Source: Actinomycetes bacterium
GTDB lineage: Bacteria; Actinomycetota; Acidimicrobiia; Acidimicrobiales; Palsa-688
Direction: 5' to 3'
Assembly: GCA_021787035.1 (NCBI GenBank)
Contig: JAJYMM010000228.1
Coordinates: 1 to 64,000 of the forward strand
Length of the DNA: 64,000 bases
The notes beneath the pieces are model-generated. The model saw nothing but the letters and a program-made list of their open reading frames with translations. It did not search any database and had not been told where the DNA came from. Each line of letters starts with the position of its first letter. Within the stretch, counting starts at the first letter, position 1. A program made the translations under genes and the position numbers. Positions 52,668-61,578 of this stretch are shown here, piece by piece.

Positions 52668-55205
52668 ATGTCGGAACAACTTCTCGGCAAGGCAGGCGGA
52701 GCTGGTGATGTCGACGGTACGAAGGGCGGGCCAGGCGGGGGTCCCTCTGGAGCTCCTGATGCTCAGGCCGCGTCCGCTACCGCCAACGGCTCCATTGACA
52801 ATCTCGAGGACGCCTCCGGGGAGGTTGCCGGGGCCCTAGGTAAGCCGAGGAAGCGTCGCCGCGGCTCTCGCGGAGGTCGCGGCCGGCGCGGCGCTGCCGC
52901 CGGCGAGGGCCAGAGCGAGGAGCCGGGCGAAGGGGTTGGTGACCTTCCCGGAGACGTCACTCGGGAGGCGGCTCGTTCCACCCGGGGGTCACCTGCCGGC
53001 GGTGGCCCTCTCCGAGACAGTAATGCAGGGTCGCCCTCGACCGCGGAGGCCGCCCAAGGGGGCACGCTGTCGCGAGACGTCGACCTCACCTCGTTCAACG
53101 GGACCAAGCCCCCGACGCCAAGTGAGGCACCACGGACCGCTGGTCGCCCGCTCGCGGCCGACACGCCGGCTGCCAGCCCTCCCGCTGCCAGCCCTCCCGC
53201 TGCCAGCCCTCCCGCTGCCAGCCCTCCCGCTGCCAGCCCTCCCTCTGCCAGCCCTCTCGCTGCCAGCCCTCCCTCTGCCAGCCCTCTCGCTGCCAGCCCT
53301 CCCGCTGCCAGCCCGGCCGCTGCCAGCCCGGCCGCGCGCAGCGCTATGGCTGGCCAGGCCTTGGCGCACGACGGGGCCGGCGCCCCTGACACGGCCGAGC
53401 CGAAGGGCACGGCCGAGCCACCCCCGCCACCCCCGCCACCTTCGCCGGCCCGCAAGCCGAAGATCGGCGACACACGCCCAGGCTCCCCGCCACTGCCACC
53501 CAAGCGGCGCACCCGAACCAAGGAGGCCGGACCAGATTCGATGCCGGCTGTCGCTGCGGCGAACGGCCCCGGCGAGGAAGCCGCCGCCCGTCCTGGCACG
53601 CGCCAACGCCGGCGCGGCCGGGCGGCCGGGGCGGTCGGCGAGGGGGCTGGCCCCGGAACGCGAACCCTTGCTGGCGGTCTCCCCACTCCACCGGCGATTG
53701 CCGCAGGCGACGGCACGAGCGGCGACCGTGCTGGCGCCGCCCTCGCTTCAGCGCGTGCGGGTGGCGCCGCCCTCGCTGCCCCTGGCCCGGCCGGCGCCTT
53801 GGGCGCTGGCGGGCCCAAGGGTTCTGCGTTGGACTTCGGTGAGCACCTCGGGCAGGGGAGATCCCGCCGGGGTGACCGGCGCTCCCGGCCCCTCGGGCGT
53901 TACTTGATGGTGGTCCACGTAGGCCCGACGGCCACCCAGATTGCGATCCTCGAGGGGCGCACCCTGATCGAGCACTATGTCTCGCGTCCTGCCGACGACA
54001 CGACCCAGATCGACGGCAACATCTACCTCGGGCGTGTCCAAAACGTCCTGCCCGGCATGGAGGCAGCCTTCGTCGACATCGGGACCCCGAAAAACGCCGT
54101 CCTCTACCGTGGTGACCTGCGCTACGACGAGGACGAGGTCGGCCCCGCCGGCGAAGACGACTCGAAGCCGACGAGGGGGCGCCTAGGCGGTGTGGCCAAG
54201 GACGCTCGCATCGAACAGTTGCTCCGCACCGGTCAAAACATCATCTGCCAGGTGACGAAAAACCCGATCGGCACCAAGGGCGCCCGGCTCACCCAGGAGG
54301 TGTCACTGCCCGGGCGCTTTGTCGTCCTCATCCCCGAGAGCGATACCTACGGCATCTCCAAGCGCCTCGCAGACGACGAGCGCCGGCGCCTGCGAAAGAT
54401 CCTCGACGACGTGAAGCCGGCAGGTCATGGTCTCATCGTGCGGACAGCGGCCGATGGCGCCAGCGCCGAGGAACTTGAGCGCGATGTCGCCCGCCTTCTC
54501 CGCCAGTGGCAATCTGTCCAGGAACAAGCCAAGGTTTCGCGTGCCCCTCAGCTCCTCTACCGCGAACCGGACCTGGCGGTGCGGGTCATACGCGAAGAGT
54601 TCAACCGGGACTACCGGGGCGTCGTGACCGACGACCCCAACCTCCATGCCCAGGTGAAGGAGTACGTCTCCAGCATTACCCCCGAGCTAGCCGACCGGGT
54701 CGAATTGGTGGACCCGTCCGCCGAGGCACTTCCCCTCTTCGAGCGCTTCAGGGTCCACGAGCAGGTCCACAAGGCGCTCGACCGCAAGGTGTGGCTGCCT
54801 TCGGGGGGCTCGTTAATAATCGAGCGCACGGAAGCTCTTACGGTCATCGACGTGAACACCGGCAAGAACGTGGGTACCTCCAACCTGGAGGAGACGGTCT
54901 TCCGCAATAACCTCGAAGCTGCCGAAGAGATAGCGCGGCAGCTGCGCCTGCGTGACATCGGCGGGATCATCGTGATCGATTTCATAGACATGGAGGTCGC
55001 CGCCAACCGGGCCCAGGTCATAGGGACTTTCCGCGAAGCTCTAGCCCGGGACAAGACCCGTACCCAGGTGTTCGACATATCCGAGCTCGGGCTTGTCGAA
55101 ATGACCCGCAAGCGCATTTCCGAGGGGTTGGTCGAGTCCTACTCGGAGACCTGCCCCACCTGCGGCGGGCGGGGCATAGTCTTCGACGAATCCCTGCTTG
55201 GCTGA
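52668..55205 (+). CDS. rne: Ribonuclease E/G
   Basis: An 845-residue endoribonuclease for mRNA turnover and rRNA processing. The first 410 residues are low-complexity and basic/proline-rich, including eleven AASPP-type pentapeptides, as in actinobacterial RNase E. The core starts at RYLMVVHVGPTATQIAILEG; an S1 domain (IYLGRVQNVLPGMEAAFVDIG) binds RNA, and the catalytic aspartates lie in TVIDVNTGKN and IVIDFIDMEV. CPTCGGRG is the zinc-link. ATG 52668 follows AAGGGAAG. It converges with a PEBP gene. Confidence 0.93.
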   Translation: MSEQLLGKAGGAGDVDGTKGGPGGGPSGAPDAQAASATANGSIDNLEDASGEVAGALGKPRKRRRGSRGGRGRRGAAAGEGQSEEPGEGVGDLPGDVTREAARSTRGSPAGGGPLRDSNAGSPSTAEAAQGGTLSRDVDLTSFNGTKPPTPSEAPRTAGRPLAADTPAASPPAASPPAASPPAASPPAASPPSASPLAASPPSASPLAASPPAASPAAASPAARSAMAGQALAHDGAGAPDTAEPKGTAEPPPPPPPPSPARKPKIGDTRPGSPPLPPKRRTRTKEAGPDSMPAVAAANGPGEEAAARPGTRQRRRGRAAGAVGEGAGPGTRTLAGGLPTPPAIAAGDGTSGDRAGAALASARAGGAALAAPGPAGALGAGGPKGSALDFGEHLGQGRSRRGDRRSRPLGRYLMVVHVGPTATQIAILEGRTLIEHYVSRPADDTTQIDGNIYLGRVQNVLPGMEAAFVDIGTPKNAVLYRGDLRYDEDEVGPAGEDDSKPTRGRLGGVAKDARIEQLLRTGQNIICQVTKNPIGTKGARLTQEVSLPGRFVVLIPESDTYGISKRLADDERRRLRKILDDVKPAGHGLIVRTAADGASAEELERDVARLLRQWQSVQEQAKVSRAPQLLYREPDLAVRVIREEFNRDYRGVVTDDPNLHAQVKEYVSSITPELADRVELVDPSAEALPLFERFRVHEQVHKALDRKVWLPSGGSLIIERTEALTVIDVNTGKNVGTSNLEETVFRNNLEAAEEIARQLRLRDIGGIIVIDFIDMEVAANRAQVIGTFREALARDKTRTQVFDISELGLVEMTRKRISEGLVESYSETCPTCGGRGIVFDESLLG
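53169..53333 (+). repeat. 15-bp coding minisatellite in rne
   Basis: Eleven near-identical 15-bp units of the form GCTGCCAGCCCTCCC, encoding AASPP variants. The unit length keeps the frame when copies are gained or lost. Confidence 0.9.
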
Positions 55206-55216
55206 GATTGGGCCTT

Positions 55217-55244
55217 GCTGCCGGACACCCGGGTGGCCGGCAGC
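55217..55244. terminator. Strong hairpin between convergent rne and PEBP genes
   Basis: GCTGCCGG (55217-55224) pairs with CCGGCAGC (55237-55244), and the inner CACCC/GGGTG extends the stem after one mismatch. There is no U-tract on either strand; it may serve both converging transcripts. Confidence 0.5.
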
Positions 55245-55246
55245 GC

Positions 55247-55789
55247 CTACTCGGTGACCTGGTAGGTCGCCGTCAGCGTGGCTCTGGCGATCACGTGGAA
55301 GATCACGTTGAAACCGAGGAACGCTGGCGTGCTCTCCGGCCCGACCTTGAGCCCCGCCGTGTCGAGCGCGTGGACTGCAAATATGTAGCGGTGTGGCCTA
55401 TCTCCTTTTGGAGGGGCGGCACCAATGTAGCCAGGTGTCCCACCGTCATTTCTTAGTTGCACAGCGCCCGCGGGCAGGGAAGAACTGTCCGGGGCGCCGG
55501 CGCCCCTCGCTAGCTCCGTCACTGAAAGGGGCAGGTTGGCTACGGCCCAGTGCCAAAAGCCGCTGCCGGTCGGCGCGTCCGGGTCATAGCAGGTAAGAGC
55601 GAAACCGGCCGTGTTGACCGGGAAACCCGACCACGAAAGTTGCGGGCTTTCGTTGCCCCCACCGGCCCAGTCGCCCACATGGATTTCGGGGAGCCGGCCC
55701 CCTTCTTCGATGTCACCGCTAGTAAGCAGGAAGCTTGGGACCTTCGGCAATAGGTCGTAAGGGTTGGGGGCGAGCGGACGTTCCAGCAT
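55247..55789 (-). CDS. YbhB/YbcL family phosphatidylethanolamine-binding-like protein (PEBP)
   Basis: A 180-residue PEBP fold protein. ESPQLSWSGFP, CYDPDAPTGSGFWHWAVANLP and GYIGAAPPKGDRPHRYIFAVHAL are the three conserved segments that build the anion-binding pocket. Bacterial members are soluble and their role is poorly known. ATG 55789 follows GGGAGGT. The citrate synthase gene lies upstream on the same strand with an 86-bp gap. Confidence 0.92.
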   Translation of the reverse strand: MLERPLAPNPYDLLPKVPSFLLTSGDIEEGGRLPEIHVGDWAGGGNESPQLSWSGFPVNTAGFALTCYDPDAPTGSGFWHWAVANLPLSVTELARGAGAPDSSSLPAGAVQLRNDGGTPGYIGAAPPKGDRPHRYIFAVHALDTAGLKVGPESTPAFLGFNVIFHVIARATLTATYQVTE

Positions 55790-55875
55790 TTCGGTACCTC
55801 CCAGGTATTAAGGGCGCCCAGGTTTGGGCCAATTTTATTAGGAGTGGCTCCCGCTCTCTAGGCAGGTGGCGCCAT

Positions 55876-57177
55876 TTAGGCGGTGGCTGGGTTTTTGGGG
55901 ACCGAACGCTCCTTCGGCCCAGTGTAGATCTGGGTGGGTCGACCGATCTTGTTGGAGGTGGTTGTCATTTCGAGCCAGTGCGCGACCCAGCCGGCGCTGC
56001 GCCCGACCACAAACAAAGGAGTGAACATTTCGTCTGGGAACCCGATAGCCCGGTAGATTATGCCCGAGTAGAAGTCGACGTTGGGGTACAGGCGGCGGAG
56101 GACGAAGTACTCGTCTTCCAGTGCGACCTTTTCGAGCTGGAGGGCGATGTCGAGGAGCGGGTCCTCTGGGGCTAGCTTTTCGACCAGGTCGAGCGCGACT
56201 TGGCGGATGACCTTGGCCCGGGCGTCGTAGCTCTTGTACACCCGGTGGCCGAAGCCCATCAGGAGGAAGGGGTCCATTTTGTCCTTAGCCCGCTCGAGGA
56301 AATGGCTCAAGGGTTTGCCGGAGTCCTTTATTTCTTTGAGCATCCGGATGACCGCTTGGTTGGCGCCCCCGTGGAGCGGTCCCCACAGCGCATTTATGGC
56401 GGCAGAGACGCCGGAGTAGAAGCCGGCGCCCGAGGACGCCACCATGCGCAGGGTGGCCGTCGAGCAGTTGAGCTCGTGGTCCGCGTGCAAGACGAGCAAC
56501 GTATTAAGTGCGCGTGCCGTCGCATTGTCGGGAAGGTGATCGCTACCAGGGATCGTGAAGCACAGCTGCAACAAGTCCTCGGAGTAGTCGAGCGAGCGGT
56601 TGCTCCGGCCCTTGGGGAGGCCGCGCAATACCGACATTGCGTAACCGGTGAAAACTGGCATCGCGGACAGTAGGCGTATGCCGGCTGCCTCGACGCGGGC
56701 GCGGGGATCGGCCCCAGGGTCGTCTTCTGCGTATGCGGTGAGTGCCTCCGTGGCCATGGAGAGCATGGCCATCGGGTGCATGCTCTGGGGGAACCAGTCG
56801 AAGAGCCTTTCGATCGCCGCGTGGGGGACGAGTTTGGGGTCCCTCACCCTTGCCACGAACTCCTCGGCCTGTTGGCTGGTCGGCAGGTCGCCGTAGATGA
56901 GCAGGTAGGCGACTTCGAGGAAAGAAGACGACGCGAGCTGTTCGACCGGGTAGCCACGGTAATAGAGGTGGCCAGCCTCCCCGTCCACGAAGGTGATCGC
57001 CGACTGATAGGCGGCTGTGTTGGCGTAGCCAGGGTCGTAGACAGCTAAGTGGTGGCCGCCGAGAGCGGACACGTCCATAGCGGGGCGGCCGAGGGTAGGT
57101 CGCTCCAAGGGTAACTCGATCTCGGTACCTTCGTAGCGAAGGTTCGCCGCCCCTGCCGGTCCTTCCGGAACAACCAT
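55876..57177 (-). CDS. gltA: Citrate synthase
   Basis: A 433-residue enzyme that condenses oxaloacetate and acetyl-CoA. LLVLHADHELNCS, GPLHGGANQAV (catalytic His), FGHRVYK and NVDFYSGI (catalytic Asp) are all present. TFVDGEAGHLYYRGYPVEQLA is typical of the type II, bacterial family. AAGGAGG precedes the ATG at 57177. It is divergent from rplU. Confidence 0.96.
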   Translation of the reverse strand: MVVPEGPAGAANLRYEGTEIELPLERPTLGRPAMDVSALGGHHLAVYDPGYANTAAYQSAITFVDGEAGHLYYRGYPVEQLASSSFLEVAYLLIYGDLPTSQQAEEFVARVRDPKLVPHAAIERLFDWFPQSMHPMAMLSMATEALTAYAEDDPGADPRARVEAAGIRLLSAMPVFTGYAMSVLRGLPKGRSNRSLDYSEDLLQLCFTIPGSDHLPDNATARALNTLLVLHADHELNCSTATLRMVASSGAGFYSGVSAAINALWGPLHGGANQAVIRMLKEIKDSGKPLSHFLERAKDKMDPFLLMGFGHRVYKSYDARAKVIRQVALDLVEKLAPEDPLLDIALQLEKVALEDEYFVLRRLYPNVDFYSGIIYRAIGFPDEMFTPLFVVGRSAGWVAHWLEMTTTSNKIGRPTQIYTGPKERSVPKNPATA

Positions 57178-57283
57178 TACGAGGCCTCCTTTTCTAGTGC
57201 CCTTTCACCAGCCTTGGTCGGGTCACCTTTCCCAGCGTACTGTTGGTACCAGCGGGCAGGCCACCCCCGCCCCGTGCCGCCGT

Positions 57284-57289
57284 TATACT
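57284..57289 (+). promoter_or_regulatory. -10 box TATACT of rplU, probable leaderless mRNA
   Basis: TATACT ends 9 nt before GTG 57299, so transcription should start at or next to the start codon. There is no Shine-Dalgarno sequence in the gap. Confidence 0.6.
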
Positions 57290-57298
57290 GGGCGCCCT

Positions 57299-57655
57299 GT
57301 GTACGCAGTGATCGAAACCGGAGGCAAGCAGGAGCGCGTCGAAGAGGGCCAGCGATTGGCCGTCGAGCTGCTAGGCGCGGGCCATGGAGAGGACGTCAGC
57401 TTCGCCCCGCTGCTCGTAGTCGACGGCGAGAGGGTGCTGGCCACGCCAGCCGACCTCGCTGGTGCAAGCGTGAGCGCTCGCGTTGTTGGCGATGAGAAGG
57501 GGCCGAAGGTGCGCGGTTTTACATACAAGCCCAAAGCACGTCGCCGGCGCCGGTGGGGGCATCGCCAGCACTACAACACGATCGAAGTGACATCGATCAC
57601 ACTGGCAACGCCGGCCGGGGCCCGGGACACGGCCAAGACGAGCACGGAGGCCTAG
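57299..57655 (+). CDS. rplU: 50S ribosomal protein L21
   Basis: A 118-residue ribosomal protein. [17 protein letters not shown] is the N-terminal signature and [22 protein letters not shown] the L21 C-terminal motif (KxRRxxGHRQxxT). A tail of about 18 residues follows. GTG 57299 starts exactly at the family N-terminus, just after a -10 box. Followed by rpmA after 2 bp. Confidence 0.96.
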   Translation: MYAVIETGGKQERVEEGQRLAVELLGAGHGEDVSFAPLLVVDGERVLATPADLAGASVSARVVGDEKGPKVRGFTYKPKARRRRRWGHRQHYNTIEVTSITLATPAGARDTAKTSTEA

Positions 57656-57657
57656 AG

Positions 57658-57933
57658 ATGTCAAAGACAAAGGGCGGGGGAAGCACCCGCAATGGCCGTG
57701 ATAGCACAGCTCAGCGCCTGGGAGTGAAGGTGTTCGACGGCGGCTTGGTGAGCGCCGGCTCGATCATCGTCCGCCAGCGGGGCACGAGGTTCCATCCGGG
57801 TACCGGGGTTGGGAAGGGCAAGGACGACACCCTCTTCGCGCTGGTCGACGGGCACGTCCACTTTGCCCGCCGCGGCGGGCGCAAGCTTGTAGACGTCGAG
57901 CGCCCCGTCGCGACGACCGGCGTCTCCTCATAG
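57658..57933 (+). CDS. rpmA: 50S ribosomal protein L27
   Basis: A 91-residue ribosomal protein whose N-terminus reaches the peptidyl-transferase centre. [20 protein letters not shown] and [19 protein letters not shown] are diagnostic. It starts at ATG 57658 directly after rplU. There is no N-terminal cleavage extension of the firmicute type. Confidence 0.97.
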   Translation: MSKTKGGGSTRNGRDSTAQRLGVKVFDGGLVSAGSIIVRQRGTRFHPGTGVGKGKDDTLFALVDGHVHFARRGGRKLVDVERPVATTGVSS

Positions 57934-57963
57934 CCTCGCGGGCTCCGGCCCGCCCCCGCCCCG

Positions 57964-59205
57964 ATGTTTGTTGACGAGTGCCAAGTCCACCTGAAGGCGG
58001 GCGACGGTGGCGCGGGGGTGGTGTCGTTCCGCCGTGAGGCCCACGTCGCCCTAGGAGGGCCAGACGGCGGTGACGGGGGCAACGGCGGTGATATCTGGCT
58101 GGTGGCGGACCACAACGTGGCGTCGCTTCTCCAGTTCAAGGACCACCCACATCGCGAGGCGACGTCGGGTACCCACGGCCAGGGCAAGCGCCGCCACGGC
58201 CGTTCCGGCACCGACCTCGAAGTGTTTGTGCCAGAAGGCACTGTCATCCGCGATATGGAGGGCGTGCTGCTCGCGGACCTGGCCGAGGCAGGGGCGCGCT
58301 GGCTAGGTGCTCGGGGGGGCCAGGGTGGCCGGGGCAACGCCCGTTTCCTTTCCAACCTGCGGCGCGCGCCAAAGTTCGCCGAACAGGGAGAAAGAGGAGA
58401 GGAACGCTGGCTCAGGCTTGAGCTCAAGCTGATGGCGGACGTGGCCCTGGTCGGGTTCCCCAATGCGGGCAAATCCACTCTCATATCGCGGATATCGGCA
58501 GCGAAGCCCAAGGTGGCTTCGTACCCCTTCACCACCCTCGAGCCTCACCTCGGCGTCGTCCGTGAAGGGGGAGCAGCCGGCGAGTTCGTGGTGGCCGACA
58601 TACCCGGCTTGGTCGAGGGGGCGAGCGAGGGTAGAGGGCTCGGTCACAGGTTCCTCCGCCACATCGAACGCGCCCGCGTCCTCCTAGTGCTCGTCGACCT
58701 GGGCCAGGATGCGGGACGCGCCCCGGCTGCGCAACTGGAGGTCCTGCTCGACGAGCTGGCGAAATACGACCCCTCACTCGCGGAGCGGCCGCGCCTCGTT
58801 GTGGGCTCTCGGGCAGATCTTGCTGACGCCGACCTGCTGCGCGAGGTTGGGCTGCCCGCCGCGTCTGCCGTCACGGGGGAGGGCACGGCGTGGCTCGTGA
58901 ACAAGCTCGGCGAGCTGGTCGCCGACGCTCGGGCGAGCCAGCCTCGGCCTCGTCGGACCGTGGTCCATCGACCGCTCCCGACCGGTGTGTTCGTCGAGCG
59001 GGCACCTGACGGTTGCCTCGTGGTCCGGGGCCGGCAAGCCGAGAGGGCGGTAGCCCTTTCAGATCTGACAGACGTCGGTGCCCTCGCGTATGCACAGGGC
59101 CGCCTCAAACGCCTTGGGGTCGACCGTGCGCTAGCGAGGGCTGGAGCACGAGAAGGTGACCGGGTGCGGATCGGGGCCTTCGAGTTTGAGTGGGAGCCCG
59201 ACTAA
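57964..59205 (+). CDS. obgE: Obg family GTPase (ribosome assembly, stress)
   Basis: A 413-residue GTPase. The glycine-rich Obg domain (1-158) has [11 protein letters not shown]; the G domain has G1 GFPNAGKS (164-171), a PFTT G2 loop, G3 DIPG (212-215) and G5 SAV (301-303). The G4 position, normally NKxD, reads SRAD (282-285), so guanine recognition may be altered; Asp285 is kept. The C-terminal OCT domain ends in FEFEWEPD. It lies 30 bp after rpmA, the usual rplU-rpmA-obg operon. Its stop overlaps the proB ATG (TAATG). Confidence 0.94.
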   Translation: MFVDECQVHLKAGDGGAGVVSFRREAHVALGGPDGGDGGNGGDIWLVADHNVASLLQFKDHPHREATSGTHGQGKRRHGRSGTDLEVFVPEGTVIRDMEGVLLADLAEAGARWLGARGGQGGRGNARFLSNLRRAPKFAEQGERGEERWLRLELKLMADVALVGFPNAGKSTLISRISAAKPKVASYPFTTLEPHLGVVREGGAAGEFVVADIPGLVEGASEGRGLGHRFLRHIERARVLLVLVDLGQDAGRAPAAQLEVLLDELAKYDPSLAERPRLVVGSRADLADADLLREVGLPAASAVTGEGTAWLVNKLGELVADARASQPRPRRTVVHRPLPTGVFVERAPDGCLVVRGRQAERAVALSDLTDVGALAYAQGRLKRLGVDRALARAGAREGDRVRIGAFEFEWEPD

Positions 59206-60299
59206 TGGCCGGTCGCACGGTCGTGGTGAAGGTCGGGACCTCGTCTATAACAGACGACCGAGGCCGTATAGTCGACGCGGCCGTGGCCAAGCTCTGCTCC
59301 GAGGTGGCGGAGGTGCTGGCCGGCGGCGATCACGTGGTGGTGGTTACGAGCGGTGCTATTGCGGCCGGGCTGCAGGTGCTCGAGCTCACCCGCCCGAGCG
59401 ACCCCGCCGTGCTCCAAGCGGTGGCAGCAGTCGGCCAGAGCAGGCTCATGGGCCACTACGAGAGGGCCTTCGCCAGTGTCGGCCTCGTCGCCGGGCAGGT
59501 CCTGCTCGCCCCCCTCGACTTCGTTGACCGGGCGCAGTACCTCCACGCCCGCCAGACCCTCCGGCTCTTGATGGGGCTTGGCACGGTCCCGGTCGTAAAC
59601 GAGAACGACGCTGTCGCAGACGACGAGATCCGCTTCGGCGACAACGACCGTTTGGCCGCGCTCGTCGCCCACCTCGTCCAAGCCGAGCTGCTCGTGCTCC
59701 TGACCGATGCCGCAGGGCTCCTCACGGCCGACCCCCGTTACGACCAGGAGGCGTCGCTGATCGAGGAGGTGTCCGAAGTGGACCAGGTGCTGGCCATGGC
59801 CGGCGGCCCGGGTAGCGCCAGGGGGAGCGGGGGCATGGCGTCCAAGCTCGCCGCCGCAAAGATCGCCGCGTGGTCCGGGGTGAGGGTCGTGATCGCTTCA
59901 GCCGAGCGGCCCCGCGTGCTCCAAGAAGCAGTCGTAGGGACACCGGGCGTGGGTACATTCGTGAGGCCACGCGATGGCCGCCGCCTGCCGGCTCGCAAGC
60001 TGTGGATCGCCTTTGCTCTCGCGACCGCTGGAAAGGTAGTTGTGGACGCCGGTGCCAAGCGGGCGCTTATCGAGCGTGGCGTCTCGCTGTTGCCGGCTGG
60101 CGTGCGTCAGGTGGTGGGTGACTTCCAGGCTGAAGACGCCGTGGAGCTGGCTGGGCCCGATGGGGACGTCTTTGCCAAGGGCATTGCGCGCCACGGGGCC
60201 AAGGAGCTGGCGCAGTGGTCAGGCTGGCAGAGCTCTCGCCTTCCCGATGACGTCCCACCCGAGGTCGTCCATCGGGACGACCTGGTGATACTTCCGTAG
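59205..60299 (+). CDS. proB: Glutamate 5-kinase with PUA domain
   Basis: A 364-residue enzyme that phosphorylates glutamate in the first step of proline synthesis. VVVKVGTSS, TSGAIAAGL, VVNENDAVADDEIRFGDND and GSGGMASKLAAAKIAA are amino-acid kinase motifs. The last 95 residues form a PUA domain. ATG 59205 overlaps the obgE stop. No proA is seen downstream within this window. Confidence 0.96.
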   Translation: MAGRTVVVKVGTSSITDDRGRIVDAAVAKLCSEVAEVLAGGDHVVVVTSGAIAAGLQVLELTRPSDPAVLQAVAAVGQSRLMGHYERAFASVGLVAGQVLLAPLDFVDRAQYLHARQTLRLLMGLGTVPVVNENDAVADDEIRFGDNDRLAALVAHLVQAELLVLLTDAAGLLTADPRYDQEASLIEEVSEVDQVLAMAGGPGSARGSGGMASKLAAAKIAAWSGVRVVIASAERPRVLQEAVVGTPGVGTFVRPRDGRRLPARKLWIAFALATAGKVVVDAGAKRALIERGVSLLPAGVRQVVGDFQAEDAVELAGPDGDVFAKGIARHGAKELAQWSGWQSSRLPDDVPPEVVHRDDLVILP

Positions 60300-60333
60300 C
60301 GCCGGCGGCAGCTAGCCCGTTGGCCGGCGGCTT

Positions 60334-61488
60334 TCAGGAGCCGACCCTGCACATGTCCCAGGCCGTGTACACCGGCGCAGGGACTTGGGGAGAGCACGTG
60401 CCCGGCTGGAAGGACCCGACGAAGACCCATCCCTTCCCGGCTTGCCTGTTGAATACCTCCACGCCATTGAACTGAGCGAGGAGTTGCCTGCCTGCCGGTG
60501 TGGAATCCTGCGCGTAGACCACCGAGGAGGGCACGAAACCTGTGATCGCCCAGTAGTCGCCTATGGCGGGCTGCTCGGCGTAGTACACCGAGCCCGGGAC
60601 GGTCGATTCGACATCATCGATGACGAGCCCGCTGTTACCGGGGTCCGCGGCCACCCAGACGTGCATCAACAAGGGCCCGAAGCCAGCCGGCACGGCCAGG
60701 TTTACCGCGGGGCTACTCGGCGACGCGGAGTTGGTGGTGGGTGTGGCCGCAGTGGTGGAGGTAGTGCCGACCGTATTGTTGACCTTGTCAGAGCCGGTGC
60801 GAGCTACCCCCTTCTTCACGCCCTTCACGCCGGCAGCGCTCGCACTTCCTGGCGTCGCGGCGGCCTTACCTGTGGAAGTCGCCTTCCCGGCAGAGTTCGC
60901 GGGTGGCGCAAGCGTGCTCGGTCGGGTCGAGTGCCCGCCCGTCGCGCTGGATGACCGGGCTGCGGTGCGTGGCCCGGTCGAGGAACTACGGGCGGAATGG
61001 TGGGATGCCGCCGCGTTTTTTGCATGGGGGAGCGCCAGCACGATCAAAGCCGCAACTACGGCAAGGATGCCGGCACAGCCGGCGGCCAGGCTGAGCGCGC
61101 CGCCACGACGGCGGCGATGTTGCCCTTGCTCCTGGACGGGGGGTTGGCTGGGCCCCCGTCCGTTTTGGCTAGCGGACTTTCGGCCAGGCTGCAGGGGGGG
61201 TTGCGCACTCGCATCTAGGAGGTGCTCTTCAGTTATCTCCCCGCGGGGGCCTCCGCCCGTGTCCTGGCGCGGTCCTCGACCGGGGGGAGCATTGGGTGCC
61301 TTGCTGCCAGCGGGCCCGCGTGCGCTCGTGGCAAAGTGAGCGGCCGGCCTCCCATCGGGAGCCGGCGGCTGGTCCTTGCCAGGGTTAGTTGGTTCGTCCG
61401 CTGCATGCCGCGGTTGGTACCCGGCCACTGCACCATTCTTTCCGATCGAGCAGCGCGGAGCGCGGATGGTGCGCGGAACTTCTTTCAT
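60334..61488 (-). CDS. Single-span membrane protein of unknown function, low-complexity
   Basis: A 384-residue protein. The first 125 residues are hydrophilic and Pro/Gly/Arg-rich (cytoplasmic), a membrane helix lies at about 130-153, and a Ser/Ala/Thr linker of about 110 residues follows. A compact C-terminal domain (about 262-384) has FGPLLMHVWVAADPGN, YYAEQPAIGDYWAITGFVPS and two cysteines near the end. The C-terminal part looks conserved but I do not recognise it. It probably acts outside the membrane. ATG 61488 has a GGGGTGG-like site just upstream. Confidence 0.65.
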   Translation of the reverse strand: MKEVPRTIRAPRCSIGKNGAVAGYQPRHAADEPTNPGKDQPPAPDGRPAAHFATSARGPAGSKAPNAPPGRGPRQDTGGGPRGEITEEHLLDASAQPPLQPGRKSASQNGRGPSQPPVQEQGQHRRRRGGALSLAAGCAGILAVVAALIVLALPHAKNAAASHHSARSSSTGPRTAARSSSATGGHSTRPSTLAPPANSAGKATSTGKAAATPGSASAAGVKGVKKGVARTGSDKVNNTVGTTSTTAATPTTNSASPSSPAVNLAVPAGFGPLLMHVWVAADPGNSGLVIDDVESTVPGSVYYAEQPAIGDYWAITGFVPSSVVYAQDSTPAGRQLLAQFNGVEVFNRQAGKGWVFVGSFQPGTCSPQVPAPVYTAWDMCRVGS

Positions 61489-61578
61489 GCCACCCCGGTA
61501 CTAGGTTGCAGGCGAGGGCCGGCCTCGCCACGCGGGGAGCGCCCGGCTTCAAAACCACAGGCGATATAGGAGGTAGCG

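Noticed and set aside
52246-52839. Plus-strand open frame of about 197 codons ahead of rne
   Set aside because: It overlaps the rne N-terminus in a different frame, has no ribosome site and resembles no protein.
52936-53907. Long plus-strand and minus-strand frames across the repeat region of rne
   Set aside because: High GC and the 15-bp repeat keep all frames open; only the rne frame continues into a catalytic domain.
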